From Paenirhodobacter hankyongi (GTDB lineage Bacteria > Pseudomonadota > Alphaproteobacteria > Rhodobacterales > Rhodobacteraceae): a DNA stretch of 64,000 bases. Location of the stretch: the NCBI RefSeq assembly GCF_003664585.1, contig NZ_RCHI01000003.1, positions 186,001-250,000 on the forward strand, written 5' to 3'. Shown here piece after piece: positions 55,810 through 64,000 of this stretch. The notes beneath the pieces were generated by a model. The model did no database searches. It saw only the letters and a list, made by a program, of their open reading frames with translations, and was not told the DNA's origin. Made by a program: the position numbers and the translations under genes. Positions within the stretch are counted from its first letter, which is position 1; each line of letters starts with the position of its first letter.

Positions 55810-56780
55810 AGATCAGATCCGTCGTCCGCGGCGTCGGCCATTACCTGCCGGCGCGCGTCGTCGAGAACAGCGAGTTCGAGACGACGCTCGAGACCTCGGA
55901 CGAATGGATCCGGGCGCGCACCGGCATCGAGCGGCGCCACTTCGCCGCCGAGGGCGAGACCACCTCGCAGCTCGCGATCAAGGCCGCGCAGGCGGCGCTC
56001 GAGGATGCCGACATCCCCGCCGACCGCATCGATGCGATCGTCGTCGCCACCTCGACCCCCGATTTCACCTTCCCCTCCGTCGCCACCATGGTGCAGGCCG
56101 GGCTCGGCTCGACGCATGGCTTTGCCTATGACGTGCAGGCGGTCTGCGCGGGCTTCGTCTATGCGCTGGCGAATGCGAACGGGCTGATCGTCTCGGGGCA
56201 GGCCGAACGCGTGCTGGTGATCGGGGCCGAGACCTTCTCGCGGATCATGGACTGGACCGACCGGGGCACCTGCGTGCTCTTCGGCGACGGCGCCGGCGCG
56301 CTGGTGCTCGAGGCGGCCGAGGGCAGCGGCGCGAACAGCGATCGCGGCGTGCTGTCGACCGATCTGCATTCCGACGGCCGCTATCGCGAGCTGCTCTATG
56401 TCGACGGCGGCGTTTCCACGAATGGCGTCGCCGGCCATCTGCGGATGCAGGGCAACGCGGTCTTCAAGCATGCCGTGCAGAAGCTTGCCGAAACCGCCCA
56501 TACCGCGCTCGACAAGATCGGGATGAGCGGCGAGGATGTCGATTGGATCGTGCCGCATCAGGCCAACCTGCGCATCATCTCGGCCACGGCCGAGCGGATG
56601 CAGGTGCCGATGGAACGCGTCGTGCTGACCGTGCAGGATCACGGCAACACCTCGGCCGCATCGATTCCCCTCGCCCTCTCGGTCGGCAAGCAGCGCGGTC
56701 AGATCAAGACCGGCGACCTCGTCGTGACCGAGGCGATCGGCGGCGGCCTCGCCTGGGGCTCGGTGGTGCTGCGCTGGTAA
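55806..56780 (+). CDS. fabH: 3-oxoacyl-ACP synthase III
   Basis: Starts fatty-acid synthesis by condensing acetyl-CoA with malonyl-ACP. 324 residues with the Cys-His-Asn triad: Cys114 in [10 protein letters not shown], His in PHQANLRI (about 249) and Asn in [11 protein letters not shown] (about 279). ATGA overlap with plsX. Confidence 0.96.
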   Translation: MKIRSVVRGVGHYLPARVVENSEFETTLETSDEWIRARTGIERRHFAAEGETTSQLAIKAAQAALEDADIPADRIDAIVVATSTPDFTFPSVATMVQAGLGSTHGFAYDVQAVCAGFVYALANANGLIVSGQAERVLVIGAETFSRIMDWTDRGTCVLFGDGAGALVLEAAEGSGANSDRGVLSTDLHSDGRYRELLYVDGGVSTNGVAGHLRMQGNAVFKHAVQKLAETAHTALDKIGMSGEDVDWIVPHQANLRIISATAERMQVPMERVVLTVQDHGNTSAASIPLALSVGKQRGQIKTGDLVVTEAIGGGLAWGSVVLRW

Positions 56781-56906
56781 GCGCTGCTCAGACGGGCGTT
56801 GTGGCTGCGTCAGAGCGCCGCGCAAGCCGTTGACAAGCCGTTCTTATTGACTCCGGCATGGATTTGCGCCCATCGTGGGCGCAGTCACATCCGGGGGGAT
56901 GACACG

Positions 56907-57209
56907 ATGTCCGAAAAGACCCTGACGCGCATGGACCTGAGCGAAGCGGTGTTCCGCGAAGTCGGTCTGAGCCGCAACGAATCCGCGCAGCTTGTCGAAA
57001 GCGTGCTGCGCCACATGTCCGATGCGCTGGCCTCGGGCGAGACGGTGAAGATCTCGTCCTTCGGCACCTTCTCGGTGCGCGAGAAAAGCTCGCGCATGGG
57101 GCGCAATCCGAAGACCGGCGAGGAAGTCCCGATCAGCCCGCGCCGCGTGCTCTCGTTCCGGCCCTCGCACCTGATGAAGGATCGCGTCGCGGCCGGCAAC
57201 GCGAAGTGA
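56907..57209 (+). CDS. ihfA: Integration host factor alpha subunit
   Basis: A DNA-bending nucleoid protein; pairs with IhfB, not in this window. 100 residues starting [20 protein letters not shown], with the DNA-binding arm [28 protein letters not shown] lies about 10 bases before the ATG. The 126-base gap before it holds two TTGAC motifs (near 56830 and 56848), but I could not place a convincing -10. Confidence 0.95.
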   Translation: MSEKTLTRMDLSEAVFREVGLSRNESAQLVESVLRHMSDALASGETVKISSFGTFSVREKSSRMGRNPKTGEEVPISPRRVLSFRPSHLMKDRVAAGNAK

Positions 57210-57232
57210 CGCGCCGCGACCAGGACCGCGAG

Positions 57233-58120
57233 ATGAGCAAGTCCGCCGATGCCTTCCGCACGATCTCCGAAGTGGCCGAGCTTCTGGAGACGCCCACTCA
57301 TGTGCTGCGTTTCTGGGAAAGCCGTTTCCCGCAGGTGAAGCCGGTCAAGGGCGCGGGCGGGCGACGCTATTATCGCCCCGATGACGTGCAATTGCTCGCC
57401 GGCATCAAGAAGCTGCTGCATGACGAGGGGATGACCATCCGCGGCGTGCAGAAGATGCTGCGCGAACAGGGCGCGAAGCAGATCGCCGCACGGGTCGAGC
57501 TGAGCCTCGACGCGGCCCCGGCCGAGCCTGCCCCCGACGACACGCCCGACACCGCCGCGGCGCCCGACACTGTCGACGCGCCCGCCGAGCCGATCATGGC
57601 AGAGCCCCCCGACGCGGTCGAGACGGACGCAGCCGACACGGCCGAGCCGCCCGCCGACCCCACCGGCACCCTGCTCACCCCGCGCGTCGCTTCCTGGCGT
57701 CAGGCCTCGCTCTTCGACGCGCCGGCCGAGGAGACGACCGAGATCATCGCCGAGATCGACAGCCTTTCGCTCGTCGAGATCGAAGACGACTCGCCCGACC
57801 TCGCCCGGCCCGACCTCACCGAGGAGGTGCCCGAGGCGCCGATCGCCCTCGACGTCGAGGAGGAGGAGGAGGCACCCGAGGCGCTTGCCCGCGTGGTGAG
57901 TCTCCTGGTCGCCGGCAGCACCCGCACGGCCGAGCCCGAACCGGCGCCCGAGCCCGCCGAGATCACCCAAGCGCCGCTGGCCGCCCTCGCCCGCGGTCTC
58001 GCCGGGCTCGACCTTGCCATGCTCGGCACCGCCGACCGGATGCGGCTGCTGGCCGCCTGCGACCGGCTCTCGGCACTGCAGGCCCGGATGGGCCAGCCGC
58101 CGCGCGCCCTGCCGCGCTGA
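57233..58120 (+). CDS. MerR-family regulator with long acidic tail
   Basis: 295 residues. The N-terminal MerR helix-turn-helix ([69 protein letters not shown]) is followed by about 200 residues of Pro/Ala/Glu/Asp-rich low complexity and a small C-terminal helix. There are no metal-binding cysteines, so it is not a classical metal sensor. Start chosen at the ATG with AGGA 7 bases upstream; a GTG at 57206 overlapping the ihfA stop is the alternative. The pairing with ihfA is conserved in alphaproteobacteria; target unknown. Confidence 0.82.
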   Translation: MSKSADAFRTISEVAELLETPTHVLRFWESRFPQVKPVKGAGGRRYYRPDDVQLLAGIKKLLHDEGMTIRGVQKMLREQGAKQIAARVELSLDAAPAEPAPDDTPDTAAAPDTVDAPAEPIMAEPPDAVETDAADTAEPPADPTGTLLTPRVASWRQASLFDAPAEETTEIIAEIDSLSLVEIEDDSPDLARPDLTEEVPEAPIALDVEEEEEAPEALARVVSLLVAGSTRTAEPEPAPEPAEITQAPLAALARGLAGLDLAMLGTADRMRLLAACDRLSALQARMGQPPRALPR

Positions 58121-58135
58121 GCCCTCCCACGCCCC

Positions 58136-58157
58136 GGAAGGCCCGCGACGGGCTTCC
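58136..58157 (+). terminator. Weak hairpin after merR gene
   Basis: GGAAGGCCCG-CGA-CGGGCTTCC: about 9 pairs with one bulged G, 15 bases after the merR stop and before the tRNA promoter. No T-run. Confidence 0.4.
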
Positions 58158-58190
58158 GGCAGGCCGTTGCAAAAAGTTGCGTTTTGCCGC

Positions 58191-58220
58191 TTGCGCACGC
58201 CGCCCGGATGCCTCTATATG
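58191..58220 (+). promoter_or_regulatory. tRNA-Pro promoter
   Basis: TTGCGC (58191-58196), 18 bases, TATATG (58215-58220); the mature tRNA begins 11 bases after the -10. Confidence 0.6.
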
Positions 58221-58230
58221 CGCCTCGTGT

Positions 58231-58308
58231 CGGGCCGTGGCGCAGCCTGGTTAGCGCGTCCGTCTGGGGGGCGGAAGGTCGAGAGTTCGAATCTCTCCGG
58301 CCCGACCA
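58231..58308 (+). tRNA. tRNA-Pro, anticodon GGG
   Basis: Full cloverleaf by hand: acceptor stem CGGGCCG / CGGCCCG, D arm GCGC...GCGC, anticodon stem TCCGT / GCGGA around loop CTGGGGG with anticodon GGG at 58266-58268, T arm GAGAG-TTCGAAT-CTCTC, and an encoded CCA end (58306-58308). It reads CCC and probably CCU proline codons. Confidence 0.95.
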
Positions 58309-58318
58309 TCACGAGAAA

Positions 58319-58340
58319 CGCCCACCCTTCGGGGTGGGCG
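58319..58340 (+). terminator. Terminator after tRNA-Pro
   Basis: A perfect 9-bp stem CGCCCACCC / GGGTGGGCG with a TTCG tetraloop, 10 bases after the tRNA, followed by TTCGTC. Confidence 0.85.
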
Positions 58341-58364
58341 TTCGTCTATGCGAGGGAGGCTGCG

Positions 58365-59444
58365 ATGACCCACGGCGTTCTGCCCGACAGCGCGATCCGC
58401 GCGATGGTCGAGCGCGGCGAGATTGCCGCCGCCCTGCCCCTCGTCTCCGGCCAGATCCAGCCCGCCAGCCTCGATTTGCGCCTTGGCACCGTCGCCTACC
58501 GCATCCGCGCCTCCTTCCTCGCCGGCCGCGGCACCCGCGTCGAGACCAAGCTCGCCGATTTCGAGATGCACCGGATGGATCTTTCCCATGGGGCGGTGCT
58601 GGAAAAGGGCTGCGTCTATCTCGTGCCGCTGATGGAGGGGCTGGCGCTGCCCGAGGGCATCACCGCCGTCGCCAATGCAAAAAGCTCGACCGGCCGGCTC
58701 GACCTGCTGACCCGGGTGATCACCGATGGCGGCACCGAATTCGACCGCATCCCCGAAGGGTACACGGGCCCGCTTTATGCCGAGATCTGCCCGCGCTCGT
58801 TCTCGGTGCTGGTGCGGCCCGGGATGCGGCTCAACCAGATCCGCTTCCGCCGCGGCCAGGCGGTGCTGAGCGATGCCGAGCTGACCGCCCTGCACGCGGC
58901 CGAGCCGCTCGTCACCGGCGAAGCGGTGATCGACGCCGGCCTCGGCTTCTCCGTCGACCTGCTGCCCGAGACGGGCGACCTCGTCGGCTACCGCGCCAAG
59001 CCGCACACCGGGGTGATCGACCTCGATCGCATCGGTCATTACCTCGCCGCCGATTTCTGGGAGGAGCTGCGCACCCGCGAGGGGCGGATCATCCTCGACC
59101 CCGGCGCCTTCTACATCCTCGTCTCGCGCGAGGCGGTGACGATCCCGCCCGATTACGCCGCCGAGATGGCGCCCTATCTCGCCATGGTGGGCGAGTTCCG
59201 GGTGCATTACGCCGGCTTCTTCGACCCGGGCTTCGGCCATGGTGCGGCGGGCGGCACAGGCTCGCGCGGCGTGCTCGAGGTGCGCTGCCACGAGGCGCCC
59301 TTCGTGCTCGAACACGGCCAGGTCGTGGGCCGGCTGGTCTACGAGCGGATGACCGCCCGCCCGGAACGGCTTTATGGCACCGGCATCGCCTCAAACTACC
59401 AGGGCCAGGGCCTGAAACTCGCCAAGCATTTCCGCGCCGGCTGA
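58365..59444 (+). CDS. dcd: 2'-Deoxycytidine 5'-triphosphate deaminase, double-length form
   Basis: Makes dUTP from dCTP for thymidylate synthesis. 359 residues, about twice the E. coli Dcd, with two Dcd-like folds in one chain: the N-terminal half has SGQIQPASLDLRLG, ANAKSSTGRLDL and YAEICPRSFSVLVRPGMRLNQIRF; the C-terminal half ends HEAPFVLEHGQVVGRLVYERM...YGTGIASNYQGQGLKLAKHF, like the Dcd C-terminus. GGGAGG precedes the ATG. The long form is usual in alphaproteobacteria. Confidence 0.9.
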   Translation: MTHGVLPDSAIRAMVERGEIAAALPLVSGQIQPASLDLRLGTVAYRIRASFLAGRGTRVETKLADFEMHRMDLSHGAVLEKGCVYLVPLMEGLALPEGITAVANAKSSTGRLDLLTRVITDGGTEFDRIPEGYTGPLYAEICPRSFSVLVRPGMRLNQIRFRRGQAVLSDAELTALHAAEPLVTGEAVIDAGLGFSVDLLPETGDLVGYRAKPHTGVIDLDRIGHYLAADFWEELRTREGRIILDPGAFYILVSREAVTIPPDYAAEMAPYLAMVGEFRVHYAGFFDPGFGHGAAGGTGSRGVLEVRCHEAPFVLEHGQVVGRLVYERMTARPERLYGTGIASNYQGQGLKLAKHFRAG

Positions 59445-59459
59445 CCCCGGCGGACAGAA

Positions 59460-59597
59460 GGGGGCGCTGCCCCCTCTTGGCTGCGCCAATTCACCCCCGA
59501 GGTATTTCGGGCAAGGAGAAAGCGCAAAGGGGCTTTCGCTTCCAATTGCCTCAAATATCCCGGGGGTGAGGGCGAAGCCCGAGGGGGCAGCGCCCCC
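59460..59597. repeat. Dispersed hairpin repeat, full head-to-head pair after dcd
   Basis: Forward unit: GGGGGC-GCT-GCCCCC (59460-59474), TTGGC-TGC-GCCAA (59477-59489), core TCACCCCCGAGGTATTTCGG (from 59491 to 59520). Inverted unit: core 59539-59568, GGGC-GAA-GCCC (59570-59580), GGGGGC-AGC-GCCCCC (59583-59597). Both units have all three modules; the two cores differ (GAGGTATTTCGGG versus GGGATATTTGAGG). Confidence 0.85.
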
Positions 59598-59692
59598 TTG
59601 CACACGGAACCGGCCTTGAAACGCCCGGGGTTCTTGCCCCGGCGGCGCCGACGTCCTAGAACGCGAGCCAGACCCTGATACGGAAGCGGACC

Positions 59693-61210
59693 ATGCTCGA
59701 CCATCTCAGCTACAAGACCCCCGAACCGAAAGTCATCGCCGGCGCCAAGGCCGACTGGGAACTGGTGATCGGGATGGAGGTGCACGCGCAGGTGAGCTCG
59801 AATGCCAAGCTCTTCTCCGGCGCCTCGACCGGCTTCGGCGCGGAACCGAACAGCCACGTCGCCTTCGTCGATGCGGCGATGCCCGGCATGCTGCCGGTGA
59901 TCAACGAGTTCTGCATCGCCCAGGCGGTGAAAACCGGGCTTGGCCTGAAGGCGGGGATCAACCTGCGCTCGGCCTTCGACCGGAAGAACTACTTCTACCC
60001 CGACCTGCCGCAGGGCTATCAGATCTCCCAGCTCTATCACCCGATCGTGGGCGAGGGCGAGATTCTGGTCGACATGGGCCCGGGCATCGCGCGCAAGGTT
60101 CGGATCGAGCGCATCCACCTCGAGCAGGATGCCGGCAAGTCGATCCATGACATGGATCCGACGATGTCCTTCGTCGATCTCAACCGCACCGGCGTCGCGC
60201 TGATGGAGATCGTCTCGCGTCCGGACATCCGCGGCCCCGAGGAAGCGGCGGCCTATGTGGTCAAGCTGCGCCAGATCCTGCGCTATCTCGGCACCTGTGA
60301 CGGCAACATGCAAAACGGCAACCTGCGCTGCGACGTCAACGTCTCGGTCTGCCGCCCCGGGCAATACGAGAAATACCAGGAAACGCAGGATTTCTCGCAT
60401 CTCGGCACGCGCTGCGAGCTGAAGAACATGAACTCGATGCGCTTCATCCAGGCCGCCATCGACTACGAGGCGCGCCGCCAGATCGCCATTCTCGAGGACG
60501 GCGGCGTGGTGGTGCAGGAGACCCGCCTCTATGACCCCGACAAGAACGAGACGCGCTCGATGCGCTCGAAGGAAGAGGCGCATGACTATCGCTACTTCCC
60601 CTGCCCCGACCTGCTGCCGCTCGAGATCGAGCAGGCCTGGGTCGATGACATCGCCGCGGCGATGCCCGAGCTCCCCGACGAGAAGAAGGCGCGCTTCGTC
60701 GATGCCCTGGGCCTGAGCGAATACGACGCCTCGGTGCTGACCGCCGAGGTCGAGAATGCCGATTACTTCGAGGCGGTCGTGGCCGTGTGCGACGACGGCA
60801 AGCTGGCAGCGAACTGGGTCATCAACGAGCTCTTCGGCCGGCTGAAGAAGGATGGCGCCGAGATCGATGCAAGCCCGATGAGCCCGGCGCAGCTTGGCGG
60901 CATCATCACCCTGATCAAGTCGGGCGACATCTCGGGCAAGATCGCCAAGGACCTGTTCGAGATCGTCTATACCGAGGGCGGCGATCCGGCCGAGATCGTC
61001 ACCGCGCGCGGCATGAAGCAGGTCACCGACCTCGGCGCGATCGAGGCGGCGGTGGACAAGATCATCGCGGAAAGCCCGGCCGAGGTCGAGAAGGCCAAGG
61101 CCAACCCGAAGCTGGTGGGCTGGTTCGTCGGCCAGGTGATCAAGGCCTCGGGCGGCAAGGCGAACCCGGCGGCGGTGAAGGAAATCGTGGCGCAGAAGCT
61201 CGGGATCTGA
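59693..61210 (+). CDS. gatB: Aspartyl/glutamyl-tRNA amidotransferase subunit B
   Basis: Part of GatCAB, which converts misacylated Glu-tRNA-Gln (and Asp-tRNA-Asn) to the amide. 505 residues: catalytic GatB/E domain ([72 protein letters not shown]) and a C-terminal helical YqeY-like tail domain. gatA and gatC are not in the window. Confidence 0.96.
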   Translation: MLDHLSYKTPEPKVIAGAKADWELVIGMEVHAQVSSNAKLFSGASTGFGAEPNSHVAFVDAAMPGMLPVINEFCIAQAVKTGLGLKAGINLRSAFDRKNYFYPDLPQGYQISQLYHPIVGEGEILVDMGPGIARKVRIERIHLEQDAGKSIHDMDPTMSFVDLNRTGVALMEIVSRPDIRGPEEAAAYVVKLRQILRYLGTCDGNMQNGNLRCDVNVSVCRPGQYEKYQETQDFSHLGTRCELKNMNSMRFIQAAIDYEARRQIAILEDGGVVVQETRLYDPDKNETRSMRSKEEAHDYRYFPCPDLLPLEIEQAWVDDIAAAMPELPDEKKARFVDALGLSEYDASVLTAEVENADYFEAVVAVCDDGKLAANWVINELFGRLKKDGAEIDASPMSPAQLGGIITLIKSGDISGKIAKDLFEIVYTEGGDPAEIVTARGMKQVTDLGAIEAAVDKIIAESPAEVEKAKANPKLVGWFVGQVIKASGGKANPAAVKEIVAQKLGI

Positions 61211-61233
61211 TCCCGGCCTCCTCGCACCTGGGT

Positions 61234-61255
61234 CAGGGCGCCTTCGGGCGCCCTG
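61234..61255. terminator. Terminator between gatB and flavin reductase gene
   Basis: A perfect 9-bp stem CAGGGCGCC-TTCG-GGCGCCCTG, followed by TTCCGTTCC, between convergent genes, 23 bases after gatB. Confidence 0.8.
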
Positions 61256-61272
61256 TTCCGTTCCGCGCCCGC

Positions 61273-61815
61273 TCAGAGCCCGGGCGGCAGTTTCGAGGCC
61301 ATCCGCACCCGGCGGTCGAAATGCTCGCCATCGGCGACGAAGGTGCCGTCGCCCACGGCATGCAGCATCCGCGCCCCCTTGTGCACGGGGTTGGTCCAGG
61401 CTGCCACGCCCTCCAGCACAACGATGCTGTGCGCCTCGACGATGTCGACGACCCGGCACTCGACGGCGGCGATGCAGTCGGTGATGAGCGGCGCGCGGAC
61501 ATGGCGCGCGGGCTGCGTATGCAGGCCGAAGCGGGCGAACTTGTCGACCGACTTGCCCGAGCAGGTGCCCACCCCCACCACGGCATCGAGCCGCTCGGCC
61601 GGGGGAATCGCGATCACGCATTCGCGCGTCGCCTCGAGCGCGGCATAGGAGCTGTTCCACGGCCCGGTGCAGATCGCGAAGCGCGCGTCGAAATCGAGCA
61701 CCATCGTCCAGCTGATCGTCATCACGTTCGCCCGCCGGCCGTCATGGGTCACCACCCAGGTGACCGGCCCCGGCTCGAGCAGGGTGAACGCCTTGCCAAG
61801 CGGCATCTCTTCCAT
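61273..61815 (-). CDS. Flavin reductase family protein
   Basis: 180 residues of the flavin-reductase-like FMN-binding split-barrel fold: VTHDGRRANVMTISWTMVLDFDA, IAIPPAERLDAVVGVGTCSGKSVDKF, ECRVVDIVEAHSIVVLEGVAAW. Probably binds FMN and reduces it or is a reductase component. The monooxygenase partner is not nearby, so the role is open. Confidence 0.85.
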   Translation of the reverse strand: MEEMPLGKAFTLLEPGPVTWVVTHDGRRANVMTISWTMVLDFDARFAICTGPWNSSYAALEATRECVIAIPPAERLDAVVGVGTCSGKSVDKFARFGLHTQPARHVRAPLITDCIAAVECRVVDIVEAHSIVVLEGVAAWTNPVHKGARMLHAVGDGTFVADGEHFDRRVRMASKLPPGL

Positions 61816-62012
61816 TGCCGGCCCCCCTCGCCTTGCAGACCCCATGCTCAACGCTGCCGCGGCAAAAGCGCAAGTGGGGTTTTCCGCCGCTTCTGCTGCC
61901 GTCCGGGCCCGGCGGCCGATTTTTCGCCCCGGTCGCCCCTTCCCGGTCGGGGCGTTCGCCGCGGCGGTGCTGCACCGCAGCCCCGCTTTTTCGCGGCTCA
62001 CCCCTTCGTTCC

Positions 62013-62040
62013 TTGACCGTCCCGCACAACTCGGTAACAA
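62013..62040 (+). promoter_or_regulatory. Candidate promoter of the DUF4177 gene
   Basis: TTGACC (62013-62018), 16 bases, TAACAA (62035-62040), with the ATG 23 bases further. Confidence 0.5.
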
Positions 62041-62062
62041 CGGCCCCGCAAAGAGGTGCGTC

Positions 62063-62431
62063 ATGCAGGCTTATGAATACAAGGTGATCCCCGCCCCGCA
62101 ACGGGGCGAGAAGGAACGCGGGCTGAAGACCGGGGCGGAACGTTTCGCCCATGCGCTCACGCTCACGATGAACGAGTTCGCGGCGGAGGGCTGGGAATAC
62201 TGGCGCGCCGAGACGCTTCCGGCCGAGGAGCGCGCGGGCCTGACCTCGAAGACGACGGTGTTCCACAACCTGCTCGTCTTCCGTCGCCCGTTCCGCGGTC
62301 CGGATGCCGCCGGCGAGGCCCCCGCGCTTGCCGCGCAAAGTGCCGCCGAGCGGCGCGCGCGCATGCTCTCGGTCTATGCGCCCGAGGGCAAGGCGCCGCG
62401 ACTCGGCCCGGCCGAAGAGGAAGAGGTCTAA
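62063..62431 (+). CDS. DUF4177 family protein
   Basis: 122 residues. The N-terminal 75 residues (MQAYEYKVIPAP...LTLTMNEFAAEGWEYWRAETLP...VFHNLLVFRRPF) match the small DUF4177 alpha-beta fold; the rest is a low-complexity tail. Function unknown. Its stop codon overlaps the stop of the convergent bolA-like gene. Confidence 0.8.
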   Translation: MQAYEYKVIPAPQRGEKERGLKTGAERFAHALTLTMNEFAAEGWEYWRAETLPAEERAGLTSKTTVFHNLLVFRRPFRGPDAAGEAPALAAQSAAERRARMLSVYAPEGKAPRLGPAEEEEV

Positions 62432-62697
62432 TCCTCGAACTCGATCGCCAGCGCATGGACCCGGGCCAGCAGCTCGGGCCCGAGCGCGGCATGCACCGCC
62501 CGGTGCCGCGCGATCCGCGAGGCTCCGGCCAGCGAGGGCACCCGAAGCCGCAGCCGGAAATGGCTTTCCCCCGCCACCGCCGCGGCCGAATGGCCGGCGT
62601 GGTGTGCGCTTTCGTCGATGATCTCGAGAGTGCTCGGCGCCAGCGCCGCAAGCCGCGCCCGGATCTCGTCGGCCACCGGTGATTTTCCGCCCGTCAT
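62428..62697 (-). CDS. bolA: BolA family protein
   Basis: 89 residues with the BolA fold and its invariant His in SHFRLRLRVPSLAGASRIARHRAVHAALGPEL. Such proteins bind monothiol glutaredoxin and an iron-sulfur cluster. Convergent with the DUF4177 gene; the two stop codons share bases 62428-62431. Confidence 0.88.
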   Translation of the reverse strand: MTGGKSPVADEIRARLAALAPSTLEIIDESAHHAGHSAAAVAGESHFRLRLRVPSLAGASRIARHRAVHAALGPELLARVHALAIEFED

Positions 62698-62809
62698 CGT
62701 GCTGCGCCCCTTTCGGATCGTGCCAAATTGCTTAGACTGCGTGGCCCGAGTCGGCCGGCCCCGTCAAGCGGGCCGCCACAAGGGAATGCGAACAGGACGT
62801 GAGGCAGAC

Positions 62810-63433
62810 ATGAGCGGGACCGATCCCTTCGGCTTCAACATATCGGCGGCAGCCGACAAGAAGCGCCGGACCAAGGGCAAGCGCGGGATGTCGGGCGCAT
62901 TCGAGACCTCGACGCGCAAATGCGACCACGAGGGCTGCACCGAGCCCGGCCAGTACCGGGCGCCGAAAAGCCCGAAGGTGCTCGACGACTATTTCTGGTT
63001 CTGCAAGGACCACGTGCGCGAGTACAACCTGAACTGGAACTATTTCCAGGGTCAGTCGGAAGAGGAGTTCCAGCGCTTCCTCGAGAATGCGACGGTCTGG
63101 GAACGGCCGACGAAGCCCTTCGGGCGCTCGAAGGAGGAAATGGGCTGGGCCCGGCACGGGATCTCGGACCCGCAGGAGCTTCTGGGCGAGAATGCCACGC
63201 AGAACCCCGGCCGCACCGTCATCGGCCGCAAGCTGCCGCCGACCGAGCGGCGCGCGCTCGATATTCTCGATGCCAAGGACAGCATGACCAAGGCCGAGAT
63301 CCGCAAGAGCTACAAGGCGCTCATCAAGGTGCTGCACCCCGACATGAACGGCGGCGACCGCAGCCAAGAGGAGATGCTGCAGGAAGTGGTCTGGGCCTGG
63401 GACCAGCTCAAGGACAGCCGCAACTTCAAATGA
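62810..63433 (+). CDS. J-domain protein with Cys/His cluster
   Basis: 207 residues from MSGTDPFGFNISAAADK. The last 65 residues are a J domain (RRALDILDAKDSMTKAEIRKSYKALIKVLHPDMNGGD) with the HPD motif that stimulates DnaK. Before it, CDHEGC...FCKDH (about residues 43-70) looks like a small metal site. It is not classical DnaJ: no Gly/Phe region and no CxxCxGxG repeats. Beside bolA, as in other alphaproteobacteria. Confidence 0.85.
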   Translation: MSGTDPFGFNISAAADKKRRTKGKRGMSGAFETSTRKCDHEGCTEPGQYRAPKSPKVLDDYFWFCKDHVREYNLNWNYFQGQSEEEFQRFLENATVWERPTKPFGRSKEEMGWARHGISDPQELLGENATQNPGRTVIGRKLPPTERRALDILDAKDSMTKAEIRKSYKALIKVLHPDMNGGDRSQEEMLQEVVWAWDQLKDSRNFK

Positions 63434-63436
63434 AAC

Positions 63437-63460
63437 CGGGGGGCGCAGGCCCCCCGTTTT
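63437..63460 (+). terminator. Intrinsic terminator after J-domain gene
   Basis: CGGGGGGC-GCAG-GCCCCCCG then TTTT, 4 bases after the stop. Confidence 0.85.
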
Positions 63461-63507
63461 CGTTCCGCAGATCGGTGACGGCCCCTGCCCGCTCAGCGGG
63501 CCACCGC

Positions 63508-63936
63508 TCAGCCCGCCGCAGCCTCGGTCGCAAGCTTGCGGATCCGCTCGACCATCGCGGCGACCCCGTTCGAGCGCTGCTGGCTCAGATGCTCGTTCAG
63601 CCCGAGCCGGCCGAGTTCGGCCTTGGCGTCGACGGCCAGCACCTCGGACACCGTCAGCCCGGAATAGAGCGCGTGCAGGATCGCGATCAGCCCCTCGACG
63701 ATCATCGCATCCGACTCGCCCTCGAAGTCGAAGCGCGCGGCGGGGCCGGTGCCCTCGATCCGCGGCAAGAGCCAGACCTGGCTCGCACAGCCCTCGACCT
63801 TGGTGGCCGGCACCTTCAGCGCCGGGTCCATGTCCGGCAGCGCCTTGCCCAGTTCGATGACGTGGCGATAGCGGTCTTCCCAGTCATCCAGGAAGTCGAA
63901 GGTTTCGGCGATCTCCTCGAATGCGGCGCTGGCCAT
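63508..63936 (-). CDS. sufE: SufE-like cysteine desulfuration protein
   Basis: Accepts sulfur from SufS for iron-sulfur cluster assembly. 142 residues with the acceptor Cys50 in KVEGCASQVWL and the FLDDWEDRYRHVIELGKALP N-terminal helix region of the family. It could equally be a CsdE-type paralogue; the other suf genes are not in the window. It is convergent with the J-domain gene. Confidence 0.92.
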   Translation of the reverse strand: MASAAFEEIAETFDFLDDWEDRYRHVIELGKALPDMDPALKVPATKVEGCASQVWLLPRIEGTGPAARFDFEGESDAMIVEGLIAILHALYSGLTVSEVLAVDAKAELGRLGLNEHLSQQRSNGVAAMVERIRKLATEAAAG

Positions 63937-64000
63937 GGTCCCCTCCTTGCACGGGTTTTCCCCTGCCTACCCCCGTGCGCCGGAAGGGTCCAGTGGCGGC

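Noticed and set aside
56825-56860. ihfA promoter at the tandem TTGAC motifs
   Set aside because: No acceptable -10 at 16-18 bases from either motif.

Overview
The window is GC-rich chromosomal DNA of an alphaproteobacterium, very probably order Rhodobacterales (Rhodobacter, Paracoccus and relatives). This is inferred from a complete 14-subunit nuo cluster interrupted by small unknown genes, a Rhodobacter-type hemA (5-aminolevulinate synthase), the double-length dCTP deaminase, the rpmF-plsX-fabH-ihfA-merR order, TTGAC-type promoters and an FNR-type box. It is almost entirely core genome. No insertion sequence, prophage, CRISPR array or rRNA gene is visible. There is one tRNA gene, tRNA-Pro(GGG).

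Layout. 1-2.9 kb: the 5' part of argS (cut by the window edge) diverges from a DEAD-box RNA helicase. 2.9-3.7 kb: a small, distinctly AT-richer patch holding an unusual uracil-DNA-glycosylase-superfamily gene, the best sign of foreign DNA here. 3.8-23.2 kb: one long leftward gene train nuoABCDEFGHIJKLMN-birA-coaX-rnj, with four accessory genes among the nuo genes (a membrane protein, two small lipoproteins, a carboxymuconolactone-decarboxylase-like protein). A sigma-70-like promoter lies ahead of nuoA. 23.4-31.0 kb: a leucine/isovalerate catabolic operon (ivd, mccB, mccA, mvaB, liuC) that also carries an LprI-like gene and a glutathione transferase, with a promoter overlapped by a palindromic operator. 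31.1-38.7 kb: secreted and envelope proteins (excalibur protein, CreA, amidase, DsbA-like oxidoreductase, SH3/DUF1236 protein), an aminotransferase, ispG and a RodZ-like protein. 38.8-42 kb: hemA, divergent from an M20 peptidase, with an FNR-type box between them, then a DUF1344 protein. 42.3-46.2 kb: rplU-rpmA-GNAT-obgE-proB. 46.2-53.5 kb: a CaiB-family racemase, an ABC-F ATPase, the methionine importer metNIQ, olsB and a BamE-like lipoprotein. 53.6-58.1 kb: DUF177-rpmF-plsX-fabH-ihfA-merR. 58.2-64 kb: tRNA-Pro, dcd, gatB, a flavin reductase, DUF4177, bolA, a J-domain protein and sufE.

The genes mostly serve energy metabolism (complex I; leucine carbon to acetyl-CoA and acetoacetate), with biotin ligase near the biotin-dependent carboxylase, translation, lipid synthesis and envelope maintenance.

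The most interesting non-genic structure is a dispersed intergenic repeat. Each unit is a G5C/GC5 hairpin, usually a second hairpin whose stem changes by paired substitutions between copies, and a conserved core reading CCCCCGRGRTATTT..GGCAA. Nine units occur at six sites, three as head-to-head pairs that form large hairpins. The other points for follow-up are the UDG-like gene, the metNIQ leader with interleaved helices, and the two candidate operators (hemA, ivd).
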